Source: Formicarius rufipectus (Eukaryota; Chordata; Aves; Passeriformes; Formicariidae). Taken from it: a stretch of DNA of 64,000 nt. The translations under genes and the position numbers were made by a program. Under the pieces are notes generated by a model. The model searched no databases. It was not told the DNA's origin and was given only the letters and a program-made list of their open reading frames with translations. The stretch is from positions 704,334 through 768,333 of the forward strand of contig VXAU01006167.1 of NCBI GenBank assembly GCA_013399695.1, given 5' to 3'. Shown in pieces: positions 14,488-28,100 of the stretch (position 1 is its first letter; every line of letters begins with the position of its first letter).

Positions 14488-14808
14488 GGAGCCTACAAGG
14501 AAAATGGCAAGATTTTGCAAGGCCATGTAGTGACAAGACAAGGAGGAATGGCTTTAAGCTGAAAGAGAGTAAGCTTAGATTAGATATTAGGAAGGAATTC
14601 TTTCCTGTGAGGGTGGTGAGGCCCTGGCTCAGATTGCCCAGAGAAGCTGTGGCTGCCCCATCTCTGGAAGTGTTCAAGGCCAGGTTGGATGGGACTTGGA
14701 GCGACCTGGGATAGTGGAAGTTGTCTCTGCCCATGAGAGGGGTTTGGAACTAGATGGTCTTTAAGGTCCCTTCCAACCCGAACCATTATAGAATTCTATA
14801 ATGCTATG
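14488..14808 (+). repeat. CR1 retrotransposon 3' fragment
   Basis: A 320-bp CR1 tail in plus orientation, from the 'gggagcctacaaggaaaatgg' block through 'gcccagagaagctgtggctg' to a degenerate octamer end, GAATTCTATAATGCTATG. Confidence 0.95.
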
Positions 14809-17800
14809 AAATTCAAATATATTTAAAATATTACCAAAACAACAGGAGAACCTTCCACAACACTTTTTTTCAGCTCTACAGTAAATGCAAAGACTATCAA
14901 AACACAACAAGCAAGCTGGCATCTCATGGGTTATTAGAGGCAAATGTGACCAATCCATCTGAACATATCTGTCACAGAGCTCTGCTTGCTGTAAATTGTG
15001 GCTGGCACAGCTGGTGGCTGCATGTAATCATCATTTTTAATTACATAAAACAATGCTTTGTAAAAAACCACAACAAATCAGAACACAAGCCTAAAATCAG
15101 AGCCCAAATGTTTAGAGGTGAAGTCATGTGAAACTGACATGGGGCATTTCCATCTGGTACCGTTTAGGTGGCTGTTGTTGTCTGTGCCTTTCCTGCTGCT
15201 GTTACATGGGCTAAAGAGTGCAGCAACCACTCTCACCCCAGGTCTGGTTACAGCAGCAACCTGGTCCAAAACAATCACCGTGGAAGTGACTAAAAGTAAA
15301 AATTAACTAGGAAAAAAATTAAAAATCCTTGTACTTTGAGAGAATAAGCTCTCTTTATCCTTCTGCTCTTCCCATTACAGACTCATTTCCTGGGGCTGCC
15401 TGCATTCACCAGACACCAGGCATCAGTGCAGCATCACCCAGTGCCATACCTGCTCCATTCCTCCCACTGGGAGAGGTGCTGGAGAAATCCAGAGCAGCAG
15501 TAGTGCCTTCCAGGGGTTGGAAAAGTGCAAAGCACCACCTCCTGCTCACATCCAGCAGCACTGGGTCCAGGAATAACTTTGTACACCCAAGTAATGTCCT
15601 CTGGTTCCCACCACACTGTGTCCTTCGCATCAGGTCTGAACTAGGGTCACCATGCTCTCCAAGAGAGAAGAACAATATACATCAGTGTCATTCTGTCAAA
15701 CTACAGAAGAGTAACAGTACAGAATAATTTTCCCATGGGATAAAATAGTGGGTACAAATCCAGGTGCAAACAACTGCAATCACTGAGTATTTCAAGCTGA
15801 CTTGTTAAGAATGGTATTTCCATATAGCAGTGGTCTGTTTTCAGCAGAAGTGGGAATTAATCAGCACGCAGAACCTCTGGGTATCTGCAGCATGGGATTA
15901 CACAAAGCTGCTGTGTTACATTGTAGTTTAGTAAATTATATTGCAATTTAGCTAACACTGCAGAGAGATACCAGCACAGCACAGGATTAAACTCCAGTTT
16001 GAGTTCTGAAAACACTTCCTGTTTTTACGGCAGTTTGTACAAAACCCTTGTAATCAAATTCACACAAACCACTCAGAATGCCTGAAATCAAAGGCTACAA
16101 TCTCTCCCCATCTTGGCCTAACCTGAAATATTCTGGATAGGCTTGGAAACTTTTAAGAAAAATAAAATCGCAACAAACACTTTTGCTGCTGAGAATCCCC
16201 TCAGCAGGCTACATCCCTCCTCTGGAGGGGGGAAAAAAACATTGATACACACCAGGAACTTATCACTACTGTTACAAAGGGGTACCATAAATTTACTAGA
16301 AGGTTTTTCCAGTCAAAGTTATTGAAACATACAGAGAGTCAGTTCTCCAACAGGTGGGGAATAAACTGTCTCTATTTTACCAGTGTTTTGTTCAAATCCA
16401 GCAGAAGAAAATCAGCAAGCAGGCAGGGTCCGAGGATTACAGAGGTTTTATATCCAACTTTGGCTCCTGCAAGAGCATTCCTTGTACAATCCTATCACCC
16501 ACTCTGATGTCTATATCCCATCCATGCTAGTCGTGAAGTTCTCTGAAGTGGAGAATTTAAAAATCAGAAGCTGTTTCAGCAAAGACCCAATGCAAATCCT
16601 CAGGCAGCACCTGTGTCCGGCTGGTGATTCCATTTCCAACAAATCCACCCATAACCAATGATGCCAAACTACACAGCAATACAGATCCACCAGCTTTTTC
16701 TTATACACCACACCTCTAAAGAGAAGATTTAGCGAGAATAGAGGAGTTCAGAACTTGGCATCTTCCAGCACAGATGACACAGCAGCATTTCTCCACAGGT
16801 CTGTTTGATACAGGAAAAATAATGAGTAGAAACAACAAGAGGCCTCTGAAATCTAGCAGTTTGTGGATTATTTCAGAGGTGTTTGTGATTAAATACTGTG
16901 CTGGTTTTAACATCTATTTTCAGGATCACAGGAGAGGAGCATTTCTCCAGCAAGCAGGAGATACTGATCTACAGCATGACTACCCCTGATACCCATGGAT
17001 TTCTTTGCAATGCCTGTCTACTCTTGCTTCTACCAAAATTTGCAGCTAAATGTGCCAATTAGATTGTGGTTTCAGTGATTTTCTGTAGATCAGGTTGCCA
17101 CAAGCCCGAACAAAACCTTTCGCAATGTCCTATTAAACAAACAAACAAACTTAATATCCTCTCTGGCAAAATTCATACAACAATGGCAAACTCACTTGTC
17201 TTGTAAGCCACCTTCATTCACAAATCCAAGCACAAATGGCTTGCATGGATTTGGGACACATCTTTTCCACTGACCTAATTATGGCAGGACAGCCGCAGCT
17301 CAGACAACGTGTTTTGTTGCAGTATTTTTTCCCCCTGTAGCTGTGTCACACACTTGTAACTGCAGTGAGTCCTTAATATAGCAGTGGGTAAACAAACACC
17401 ACACAAAGCAGCTTGCACAAGAGGGACGTGGATGGCTCCGAGACAGCTCCCTCACGTGTTTTAACAAGTGCTTTCAAAAAGAACATTCCAGGCAGTGCTA
17501 CATTTCTGCCTAAGCATCTCAGAGCATCAGTTTCCCTTTGAACGCTTGATAATCCTAATTTGGGACTCATCAGAGGTAAATAGCATTTGCCTTTGCAAAC
17601 AGGTACTAACCAAGTGACACGGTACCCCTCATTTCACAACTAAAAAGCAATGTTCAGGACATTACGTTCACACTTACTGTAAATAATAGTCTGGAGGGAG
17701 TAACTTTTTCAGAGTAACTTATTTTCTGTATTCCATGACCTCAAACAAATTTCTGACATCCCTGCTTTGGGAACACAGATGATCCTCAAGCAAATTCCAT

Positions 17801-17991
17801 GCAAAACTTGACCACGCTACCAGTAAAGAAACTAAACAACAAAATCCAGAGTCTTTTAAACCAGCAGTCTGAATACAACACACAGTGGCTTTATTCCGTA
17901 TCACCACTGACAAGGGCATGAAAATGTCTGGCATAACTGTGACAGGGCATGTCGCCTCTTTGCAAAATAAGTAACAAAAATTAATTGTTTT

Positions 17992-18040
17992 TAGAATCAC
18001 AGAATGTCCTGAGTTGGAAGGGACCCACAAAGATCAGTTT
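17992..18040 (-). repeat. short CR1 3'-end fragment
   Basis: About 50 bp read AGAATCACAGAATGTCCTGA and then GTTGGAAGGGACCCACAAAG. This is the reverse complement of a CR1 3' end of the 'tgagttggaagggaccc' subtype. Only the tail is left. Confidence 0.75.
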
Positions 18041-19149
18041 AACATGGATCTGCCAAGGAATCCATTTCTCTCTGAAAACTGATCCTCACTCCATTACCGA
18101 CAGATTCTCCTCAGTGAAAGACGAGGGGAAATAAAAATAAATAAGTAAAAGAGAGAGAGGTAAACTAAGGGTGAATAAACTTCCAAGATAAGAATGAATA
18201 GCTCAGACAAGGAAAAAATTAAGGGATTCAGCATTTGGCTAGAATGAATGTGAATACAAATCCAAGACTGTTTTAAATAACATTTAACCACGCCTTGAGA
18301 CTGAAAATAATAATCACGCCATGCGATACGAAGGGATTTAGGTTTTCTTTTGAACACGTAACTCCATCATCTTATAATGTGAAAAGCAGCTGCAAGTCAA
18401 CTGACTGTCATTTGCCTATGGATAGCACTCAAAAAAGCCCTCAAAACCAACCTTACGCACAAGAGTTACCTCCCTTATTAACAGGACAGTCCAGTACTTA
18501 AAACATCCATCACTATGCCATGTTATCCCACGATTAGCAGATAACCCTCGGAGGAGACCAGGATCTGACAGAATCTACATGCCAGGCTCTCCAGCAGAAG
18601 GCTGGAGCTCAGTATCAGTTCAATCAAAAATTGCAGTCTTCCATCTGCCCTCCTGCCATCCTTCCCAGATGGGATCCAGTAGTTCTTACTCTTCTTCCTT
18701 TGCACCGTCTTCTGATCTTAATCAAGTTATCTTTTCCTTCTCTCTTCCTCAGCTTCCTCACCCTCCTCCTTTCCTCTCATCAGTTTTCTGCTTTCTCCAG
18801 CCTAAACACAGAGTGGAGAACTCCCACTGGAGTGCCTCTGCTTGCTGTACACACTGCAGAGCTGAGTGGCCCAGCCAAGCAGGATGCTGCTCACACTACT
18901 CGGTACACGGTCACTCCTGTGGATGCTCTGGCGTGGGATAGGGATGCACAGTTACTTGGAAGGAATGTACTGCTGCCTCATACACCACTGCAGCAGCAGG
19001 TTTGCAGGACCAGGCAGAGCTCACAGAAGACCAGCAACCCTGCTATGCTGCCACAGATTTCTTGTCATCTCCTGGAGGGATCAGGGGTCCCACAGTAAAA
19101 CTGGCAGCTTGCTCTTGTACAGAAAGCCCAAAGCTACACTCAGCCAAAA

Positions 19150-22100
19150 CCACATTGCCAGGTAAACTTTATTTATAAACATCCAAACTCAGGAATTACC
19201 TTGCTGAAAAGCACAGGACCACAGGCCCCAAAGACAGACCATCATCACCTCTTTGACGAGTATTACAACTGTTGCAAACGTCACTGATGCTTCCCTCCCT
19301 CTCCTCTGAGGGGAGAACACAGCTGAGTAAGAACTCCCCGTGGCAAAGTTCTGCATGATCTTGTACCCTCCAGTGTAAGACAAGCTGCTGGCACCACTGA
19401 AATTCTGCTGTGCAGTGCCCAGACCTCTTGGCCCAGCGCAACTTTACTGTCACCGCCTTCAGCTGACATGATTTAATGTATCAGGAATACAAACCATCCT
19501 AGCAGGGAAGTTATCTCCTCCAAATGGGAGGAGAGACACTTTAAAAGGGACATGTAAAAAGTGGGGGCTGGAATAAACCCAGATCACATCTTCCCTCCAA
19601 TCCCACCCTGAAGCAAACAGTCTCAATATCCTATGCTAAAATTATGGTTTTTTCTTTTGCTTTTCTGCTTCTTCCAATTACCACCCAAAGGTGAATTCCT
19701 ATCAGGGAGCCCTCATATCTACTTCCCATTCAATCCTGAAACTGCCATCACACAGTGGTGTTGGACTGTACCCCATCCTGCCACAACAGCTGATCCTTTC
19801 TGAACTGAATCCTAGCATTTAGGAGCTGTAAGCACCTCTGGTTAAACGAATCAGCTTATGTCACTGGCTTTAAGTCAATTTTTCTTTGCCTCTTTTTGTT
19901 CCAGAGGCCAGGAAACCTGGATGTGATATGGCTCTAGTTCTTCCGGAGTAACATAGTCTGGAGCATTGGCCATCAGGTCTCGTCCCCTGAAGGATTTTGG
20001 AAATGCAATGACATCTCGGATACTTGGAGCGTCAACGATGAGAGAGATCAGCCTGTCAAGTCCTAGAAGCAGAAAACAAATTGTTGAACCACTTGAGTTA
20101 TGGCTCTGTATTACTTCCTCTGAGTCAGAAAAATCAGAAAGATTGAGTAGGTAGTATTACTGAGCTCGAAGAAAAAGAGTGAAGGAAGGGGAAAAAAAAT
20201 TAATTTCAACCGGTAGCAGAGAAACAGACTTGGCTCAAGAGCAGAAATGCCGACCAAAATAAAGCCTTTCAATATCACTCAAAGCTCTGCAATGACAAGG
20301 ACAGCACCTTTGCAAACACACCACAATAAATTGGGGCAGCTAAGTGGCAGGACGCTGTCAGGACTCTGCTTGACCACTCAGAGCTCTTGATCAACCAACC
20401 AGTTAGGAAGGATTACAACAAGCAAGAGGAATTCAAAAAGAACAAGAGCCTCCTAGTGACTGGATGGGGGGAAGTCACACGGGAGTACGACAGTTTAAAT
20501 GCTATTGTGTTTTTTTCTGTAGGCTTTTTTGTTTTGGTGGGTGTGGGGAGAGTGTTGTGGGTTGGTTGGGGTTTTTTTCCTTTTTTATTTTTTTTTTTTA
20601 AATCATAAACTTGCAGGGTTCTAGGAAAAAAAGACCCCTGACATTATCTGAATTAGTAAGAAAAAAAAATAAGGAAGAGGGAAGTGAGACTGAAGCAGAG
20701 GGCAAGGGTGTGAAACACAACAACACTGTTCCATGCCTCCAGACATGCAGCACAGGGATACTGCTCTGCACAACAGTGAGAACAAAGATGACATAATTGT
20801 AATGAATGCATGTTTTGTAGAACAGATAAGGACCATTTCAAAGCCATCAAAGTGTGATTTGGTCCTTGCGTAAGAAATAAGTCACATGTAACTCTGGTGA
20901 GGAACACCTAAACTTTCTGCACTTGGTGACAAGAGCCCTGTTTCCTTCCCCAAAGCTGCTACAGAGATGGAAGCACCATGTAAGTCCACAGAGTGTTACC
21001 AGGTCAGTGTGCCAAATCTTACCACCTGAACAGTGACCTTCATCAGGAGGAGACAAGGCTTTTCCCAACAAGCTTGTTCCTGGGATATAGTATGCCAAAA
21101 AAAGGTCACAACACACCTGCATCTGGAGAGCTACAGAGCACTTACCTAAAGCAATTCCTCCATGAGGTGGAGCTCCAAATTCCAAAGCCTCAAGCAGATG
21201 GGAAAGCACCTCGGAATCCTCCTGCAAAATTACATAAGTGTAACTGGACAAGCAACGCTCTTCCTATTAGCAACACAAGATGAAGGCACAATTAAGTCAT
21301 TCACTGCTCAGGGCTAGGAATTATGTTTCTTTATCTGAGAAGCACATGCATGTTTCTTTCAGAATATTAAATTAGTATTTAAACTAATTAGTCCTTTAAA
21401 TCACCAAGAGAACATTACAGACATCTGTAGGTGTTACCTTCAGCACTTTCTCCAGCACAAAGCGCTGTTGTTCTGCACTATGAATTCTGATGGAGCCACC
21501 TCCAACCTCATTGCCATTCAGCACAAGGTCGTAGTGCTGGCTACGGACCTGCAGGGAGAAATGAACAGGCACCTTAGTGAGGCTGGGACACAGCTGCATC
21601 CAACAGCAACCTGCACAAAGAGGGAAGACACACTGGGAATGAAACCATAAATACTACAACACTCTTCTCTCAGGACTGTGCTGCAGTTCAGGTACCAGTC
21701 CTGCTGGAGGCATGGACTGCCTGTGTCGGAACAGCACAAATCCTTTTGTAAAGTTGATCAAAATCTGAAGCAAATGGGATGGGTCAGAATAGAATACTTC
21801 TCAACTTAGGCAACTGTCTCCTATAAGCTCCTTTTTCCAGGGGCATACATGGATACTGCCTTTAAGAGCAATCGGGAAGCCATCTCTTCTGAACAGACAT
21901 GTACAAGATCACAGAATGGCTTGGGATGGAAGGGACCTTAAAAGTCATCTTGTTCCAACCCCCTGGACATGTTGCTCTAGACCAGGTTGCTCCAAGCCCC
22001 ATCCAATCTAGTTTTGAACACTTCCAGTGATGGGGCAGCCACAGCTTCCCTGGGCAACCCATGCCAGTGCCTCACTACTCTCATAGGGAAGAATTTCTTC

Positions 22101-25100
22101 CTAACATCCAATTTAAATCCACCCTCTTCCAGCTTAAAGCCATTTCCCCTTGTCCTATCACTGCTTGCCCTTACAAAACGTCCCTCTCCAGCTCTCTAGT
22201 AGTTCATTTAGGCACTAGAAGGGGCTCTAACATTTCCACAGAGCCTTCTATTCTCCATGCAGAACAATCCCAGCTCCCTCTGCCTCTCTTCATAGCAGAG
22301 GTGCTCCAACACTTTGACCATGTTAGCGGCCTCCTCTGGACTCATTCCAACAGATCTATGTCTTCTTTGTGCAGTCAGTCCCATGAAACAAACTAAAACC
22401 ATACATGCCTAGTTTTCCATCTGAGTTGCTGTAAAAGAGCCATGACGGCAGGCATGAAGTTAGTTACCTTTGTGGGATCAGAATAGAGAAGGTTGGCATC
22501 TGAAGGATGTGGGGCAGTGAAGGGGTGATGAGCAGATTCCAGTTCTGTGGGATTCTCAGCCTTCGGAAGGAAAAGGGGGAAGTCCACCACCCATAGAAAG
22601 TGAAAAGCTTCAGGATCACGGAGTGCCAGCCCAGCTGCCTCAAGCAGGTTGGCACCCAACAACCGCAGGCTTCCTAATGCAGAGCACTGCAACAGAGAAG
22701 GGAGAGCATAAGACAGGGCCATTTTACCATCAGGGAAATGACTCAAACACCGATCAGGGAAAGAGTGTTCTATAAAGGCAGTATCACAGACAGCATCAGC
22801 TGTAATGCACTGTAGCCTTAAAACACTTTTGCCTCATATCCTGAAATATATCCCCTTTCTGCTGAGGCAGCAGCAGCTCCAGGGCTTGACAAAGACCAAG
22901 TAAGGAGGCTGAAAATCCATTTTCTTCCAAGTCTTTCCTTTTCAAAGAACTTTTTTTAGGCTAACCTCAAGTTCCATACATGTGGATTAACTGGAGGAGC
23001 ACATCTACGTTCTACACTTTGCAGACACAGAAACAAAGGCACAAAAAATGCTGGCTATCAAGTGAAATAGGACACCTTGTAATAAACCAGTGTTTGGAAG
23101 GCAACATCTACTGGCAAGAATACAGAAAAGAGGAGGCATAGAATTTCCCACCAGTGCTGCTAATAAGTCATCCACTTATGGGAGACAAAATTACCTAGTT
23201 GACCTTGTTTTCCAATCTGCCTGATGCTTTAAAAATTGAGAGAAAGGAATGCACTGATTTGTTGCAGGCTTTTTTTATATTTCAGCCTCCATTTCAGCTA
23301 CAATTTCTTCCCAAAATTTGACTGGAGGCAATAAAAGTAATAGGTACATTTCATGCTTTATTTGCTGTTGCTATAGCTTCTGCTCCAGAGAAACAGAAAA
23401 TTAGACGATGACCTATTTTAATAATAAGAAGAATCAGGCTGAGGTCAGATAATATCAAAACCATCATCAGCAACATTGAATTCACACATCCACCAAAGAA
23501 ATGCCTCCTACCACTTGCTTGTGCTCCCCAGCTGCCAGCAGCACCACATCATCCACCTGCATCTTCAGTGCTTGGATAAGCTCCCACTGCTGCTTCTCAC
23601 CAAGAAACTTGGTAAGCAGAGACTTCATGCTTCCATCAGGCCTGCGGATAATTTCCATGATTTCCTTAAAAAAAGATAAGAGTATGTTCAGTGCAGTGCT
23701 GCCCTCTACTGCCTTGAAGCATCAAACGCTCAGGCATTGACTCTCAGCTATTAAAAACTGCACTTCTACCTTCCTCTGCCTTTAAACATACTTTGCTATT
23801 TACCCATTCCAATAACTCAGCAGCATTTCTATCTCACCTGGTTAAATTGGGATTTTGCAGACTCCTTTAGTGACTCCAAGTCTTTATTTTTAAGATACCT
23901 CTGGGGAAAGAACAAGAGAAGACACAGTTAAGACCAGCAAAATCCATGGAACGCTTGACTGGAATTCAAATCTGCTGACTAAGTTGTTTCCAAACTTCTC
24001 AAATGATTTTGTTTCTAGTACAAGTTCTTATGAGGGCTGTGGCACAGGACAGAGCCCACAGCACTGCGTTGTATCTAGGTGTCTTCTCCAAGGGCTCCTT
24101 TCAGAAAGAGACTCTCTAGGTGTACATCTGGTTGCAGTTTTTTATCCCCCTACTCACAGATAAGTGTCCCTGGTCAGCAGGGTCAGATCAAACTGTCTCC
24201 AGTCTGCAGAAAACAGGTTACACTACCACAATGTTGGTGGGGATGGCAGAGCTCAATTTGGAGGAAAAACAGAGAGAAAACAACTGGACTGACTCTTGTA
24301 TCCAGTGAAACACAGTAGATGAGGATCTGAACCCAGATCCTAATTTTTTTCATCTACTCCAGTGTTTAGAGAGGCTCAAGAGTCTACTTTTGTGTTGCTC
24401 AAAGACACACCTCAGTGCCCTCTAGTGGGAAGCCACCAACTTGCACTCTGTACCAAAATGAAAGGAATCCCAAGAAAAACCATGGTCAGAAAGTTCTGTT
24501 CCCAAAATAAAACTCATTATTTAGTGGATTTATTTTTTCCATACTGTCCAAACTACAAAGATGCCCACAGCCAGAATTAAATCTGCTTCCCTGCCAAAAT
24601 ACCTGGCTGCATCAAACAAGCTTCTAAATCTATTGTCAGCCTTGGATTTGATCCGTGACGTTCCCAGTATAAGACATGAACTGCGCCCACAAACCTAGCT
24701 AAAGCAAATAAGAGCAGGACATGTAACCCTCTCACCTTTCTCTGCCTAGCCCAGAGTTGTGCCATACACAGCCCTGTTTCAATCTCTTGCCACAAGGCAC
24801 AATTTATTACTGAGATGCACATCAAAAGGGTGACAAAAAGCAAGGTGAAACCCCAAGACTGTTCCCTGTCCTCAAGAGATCTTGCAGCTCTTTTCCTCCC
24901 CTTCTTTAGGATAATACATTCTTCCTGTTGCCCGATCACCTTCACTTTAATACGACTCAGCTCCATCTGACATTGATTACAACCAATCCCAAGCTTCCTG
25001 AAGCACACCTCTCCTCCACTAATAGCAAGGAACATTTCCATACCAAGAAAGGAATTCAAATTGGCATTTTATTTATTTCACATAAACTGTAAGCAGGATG

Positions 25101-28100
25101 TAAAACCATCACTCACCACTCCCTGAGGAATACAAATGGCTCTGATGGTGCCACGTGGGTAACTGAGTGCATTCCGTACAAATTGGATGTCTGATCCTCG
25201 TAAAGCATCACTGACATCCACAATCTGAGGAAGAAGAGAGGGGGAAAAGCAGTGGTAACAGAAACATGAAACAAAAATCCTGTATTTGTGTCTTAACACC
25301 TTTAACATTATTCCCTTTAGGAGCTTTTGCTCCCTAACACTACATTATCTTTGAAATAAAATTTTGTTAGTCTACACAATTTCCACAGTCAAGTAATTAA
25401 ACCTCCCTTCTCCAAGAGATGATTACCTGCACAAAGCAGCAATGATGGGACAGACCCATCGGGCAAATTACAGCCTTCAGAACTCCAGCCAATCATGTAT
25501 ACATAAATCAACCGTTATTAAAAGACTAACAGGAAGGAAAAGTTGCAAGTTTCCAGAGCACAACCCCTCACCTTCATTCCAAAGCGAGTGTCTGGTTTAT
25601 CAGTCCCATACTCAGCCAGTGCCTCTTCATATGTCATGGAAGGAAAAGGAGCAGTAATGGAGCCTCTTTCCTCAGGCCAAGAATATTGGAGGAGGCCCTC
25701 TATCAGTCGCTGAATCCCAGCTTGATCTACAAAAGACAACTCTATATCTATCTTAAAACAGGAAACAAGAGGGGGAATTCCACATTAGCTATATGTTTTG
25801 CTTTAACACTGCAACTTGCAGAAGCTCCTGAGCACAAAGGCAACAAAATAAGAAGCAATATATGACATGACATCACAGCACAATTGCATGAGGCTGGGTT
25901 GTAACTATGATCCCCCTACAACCTGATGACTCACTCAGGCAACAACCTTCTCAGGGAGCCAAATGAGGTAATGATGACAAGGACACAACAAGCAGCCTTG
26001 AATGAACCAGGCTAACTCTGCCTGGCATCTCAAGGCTGAGGAATGGGATGCCTGATCCAGCAGGACAGAAGAAGACTGCATCATCAGGCACAAAGGGCTG
26101 TGCCTGTGAAACACACATCAAGCAACTCTGCACCCCAGAAGCAGCACCAGACATAGTCTTCAGAAGGGGAAGCAGCTAAAAGCCATTTGGTTGAGGGAGG
26201 TGAAAGGCAGCACGAGCTGGTTACCTGTGTGAATTCAGGCTGCCTGTCAGGCCGTGAACCTTCATCTCGATAGCAGCGAGCAACCTGGAAGTACCTGCAA
26301 CAGTACTCAGATGACAATTTGAAGTACCCTAAATTATAGCCACAATCAATATGTGGCTAACTGTGAGCTGTGCTCCAACAGCAGCAAACTTAGCTCTTTC
26401 CCATCTTCCCCTACACTCGTGGACTCTACTAACAGCCATGCAAAATTCACAGACAAGACCCGGCCTGCTGTTCACTTGTGTGAACAATTGTCTCCCTCTC
26501 CTTCAACTTTAATTGGAAAAGCAAGCCCAGTTACAAGCTTTGTACTGCTGTATCCTAAGAACATGCTTTCCCTGTCTCCGTCATGCTCAACAGCCCGGTC
26601 TCCTCTCAATCAGTTCTGTAGATTACTCTTAGAGAGGTTTTTATCACACACTGGATTTTCTACCCTTCAGGCAGGCTGTGCTTCAGATTAGGTTTGCATT
26701 TAAAACAGCAGCGGAGATCCCAGCCTTCTAACAGGACGCATTTCCTCTGCCTGGGAGGGCAAAGAGCCTGGAAGGTCTTTAGAGATTCCTCTTCAAAACA
26801 TAAACTCCTTGGCAGTAAGTTTTTTTGTGGAAGTATATAAAACTTCACAGATCAAAGCAAGCAAACGCTGCACAGAACAGGACTCCAAGAAACCCTTACC
26901 TGTCTAAGCCTCCAACCATGAGGAGCTGCTTGAACTGCTGAGGACTCTGTGGCAGAGAGTAAAACTTGCCTGCTTCCCTTGAGGGCACAAGGAATTCTTT
27001 GGCTCCCTAAGCACCAGAAAGAAAATTGACAGAATTCAACAGGTAAGTGGCCTCAATTCTTGGCAGAGCACAGCCTGGAAGCACAAGAAGAAAAGACTAT
27101 ATCCCCCTTATGAAATCCACTTTTGAGGAAATGGCTGTTTGTACATTACACTTAAAATGTGTCAACCAGCTTGGTTCAAAGTATCCCAAAGACAGGGGTT
27201 TAAATGCAAGAACTCACTGCATCAGAAATTTCTCAACTGCAGTTCTCTTCTCTGTGACTATTTTTGAAGTGAAAGAAAGGACTATAAACTCAGAAATTAA
27301 ATTTACTTGAGTACGACAACTGGAATAACCTACTGGTTAAGAGATAAATGCTGGGAAGACAGTGCTTGAAGGACATTTTTTTTGTTTTAATAATCCCAGG
27401 ACAGACTTGCATCCAGCATATCTTCTACAAAACAGAAGTTTTATTCATTTGAAGGTTCAAAATTGAGACACAAGTTTTCACCTCTCCCCTTTCTCTCCCT
27501 TCACTTTTAAATGATCCACGGATCACATCAGAAGTTAGAGGAGCTGCTACTTATTGAGGGAACTGCAATGAAGGCTAAGTGGCAACTGACAACAGTTCCA
27601 CCATGAACTGCCTGAGCAGTTGCAGGAGGCCAAAAAGTATCACATACATACCCCAGGGGTTCTTTTAAAGAGCGTTGGAGTTTCTACATCCACAAACCCT
27701 GGGGAACAAACACATGCTTCAGATATAGAATATGCTGAGAGCAGGGAGAACTAATATGAGAGAGTAAGCTAGAGCAGGGTTAGTCAGCCAGACAGCTCAT
27801 CACAGAGCCTCTCCAAAAATGACAAACTTTGCTACTTTAAGAAAAATTCTTGTAATGACAGATTTAAAGGATCTGGAGCTACTCTGATATCCTCCCAGAA
27901 CTACTGATGACAGAGGACTAGAAACAGGCTGGAAATTGTTAATTCAGTATGCATTCTGCATGAAGTATTGCTTTTCCAAAGATCATTTCCTGCTTTCAAG
28001 ACAAGCAAAAGCCCTGAAATAAACCCATCCCTCTGACATGCCTCAAACTGAGTGACCAAAAGAGGGAAACTACTTGTAAAGGGGCTTTTCTTACTGGAAT

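Larger units (their letters stand above)
10211..19140. other. intergenic stretch between CR1 cluster and DARS2 3' end
   Basis: AT-richer than the first 8 kb. It contains three CR1 fragments, listed separately, and no coding sequence I can support. Frames of 120 and 155 codons overlap at 18.6-19.1 kb, but they lie in a pyrimidine-rich stretch, share no family features and run toward the DARS2 3' end. By human synteny GAS5 and ZBTB37 would lie on this side of DARS2; I recognised no ZBTB37 BTB or zinc-finger exon and no GAS5-type snoRNA. Confidence 0.6.

Noticed and set aside
18579..19098. Overlapping frames of 120 and 155 codons before the DARS2 3' end
   Set aside because: They lie in a pyrimidine-rich stretch, giving Leu/Ser/Pro-rich peptides with no recognisable domain and no supporting exon structure.
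25964..26040. Possible box C/D snoRNA in a DARS2 intron (ATGATGA near 25,971 and CTGA near 26,036)
   Set aside because: The flanks do not pair into a terminal stem and no guide sequence to rRNA was apparent.
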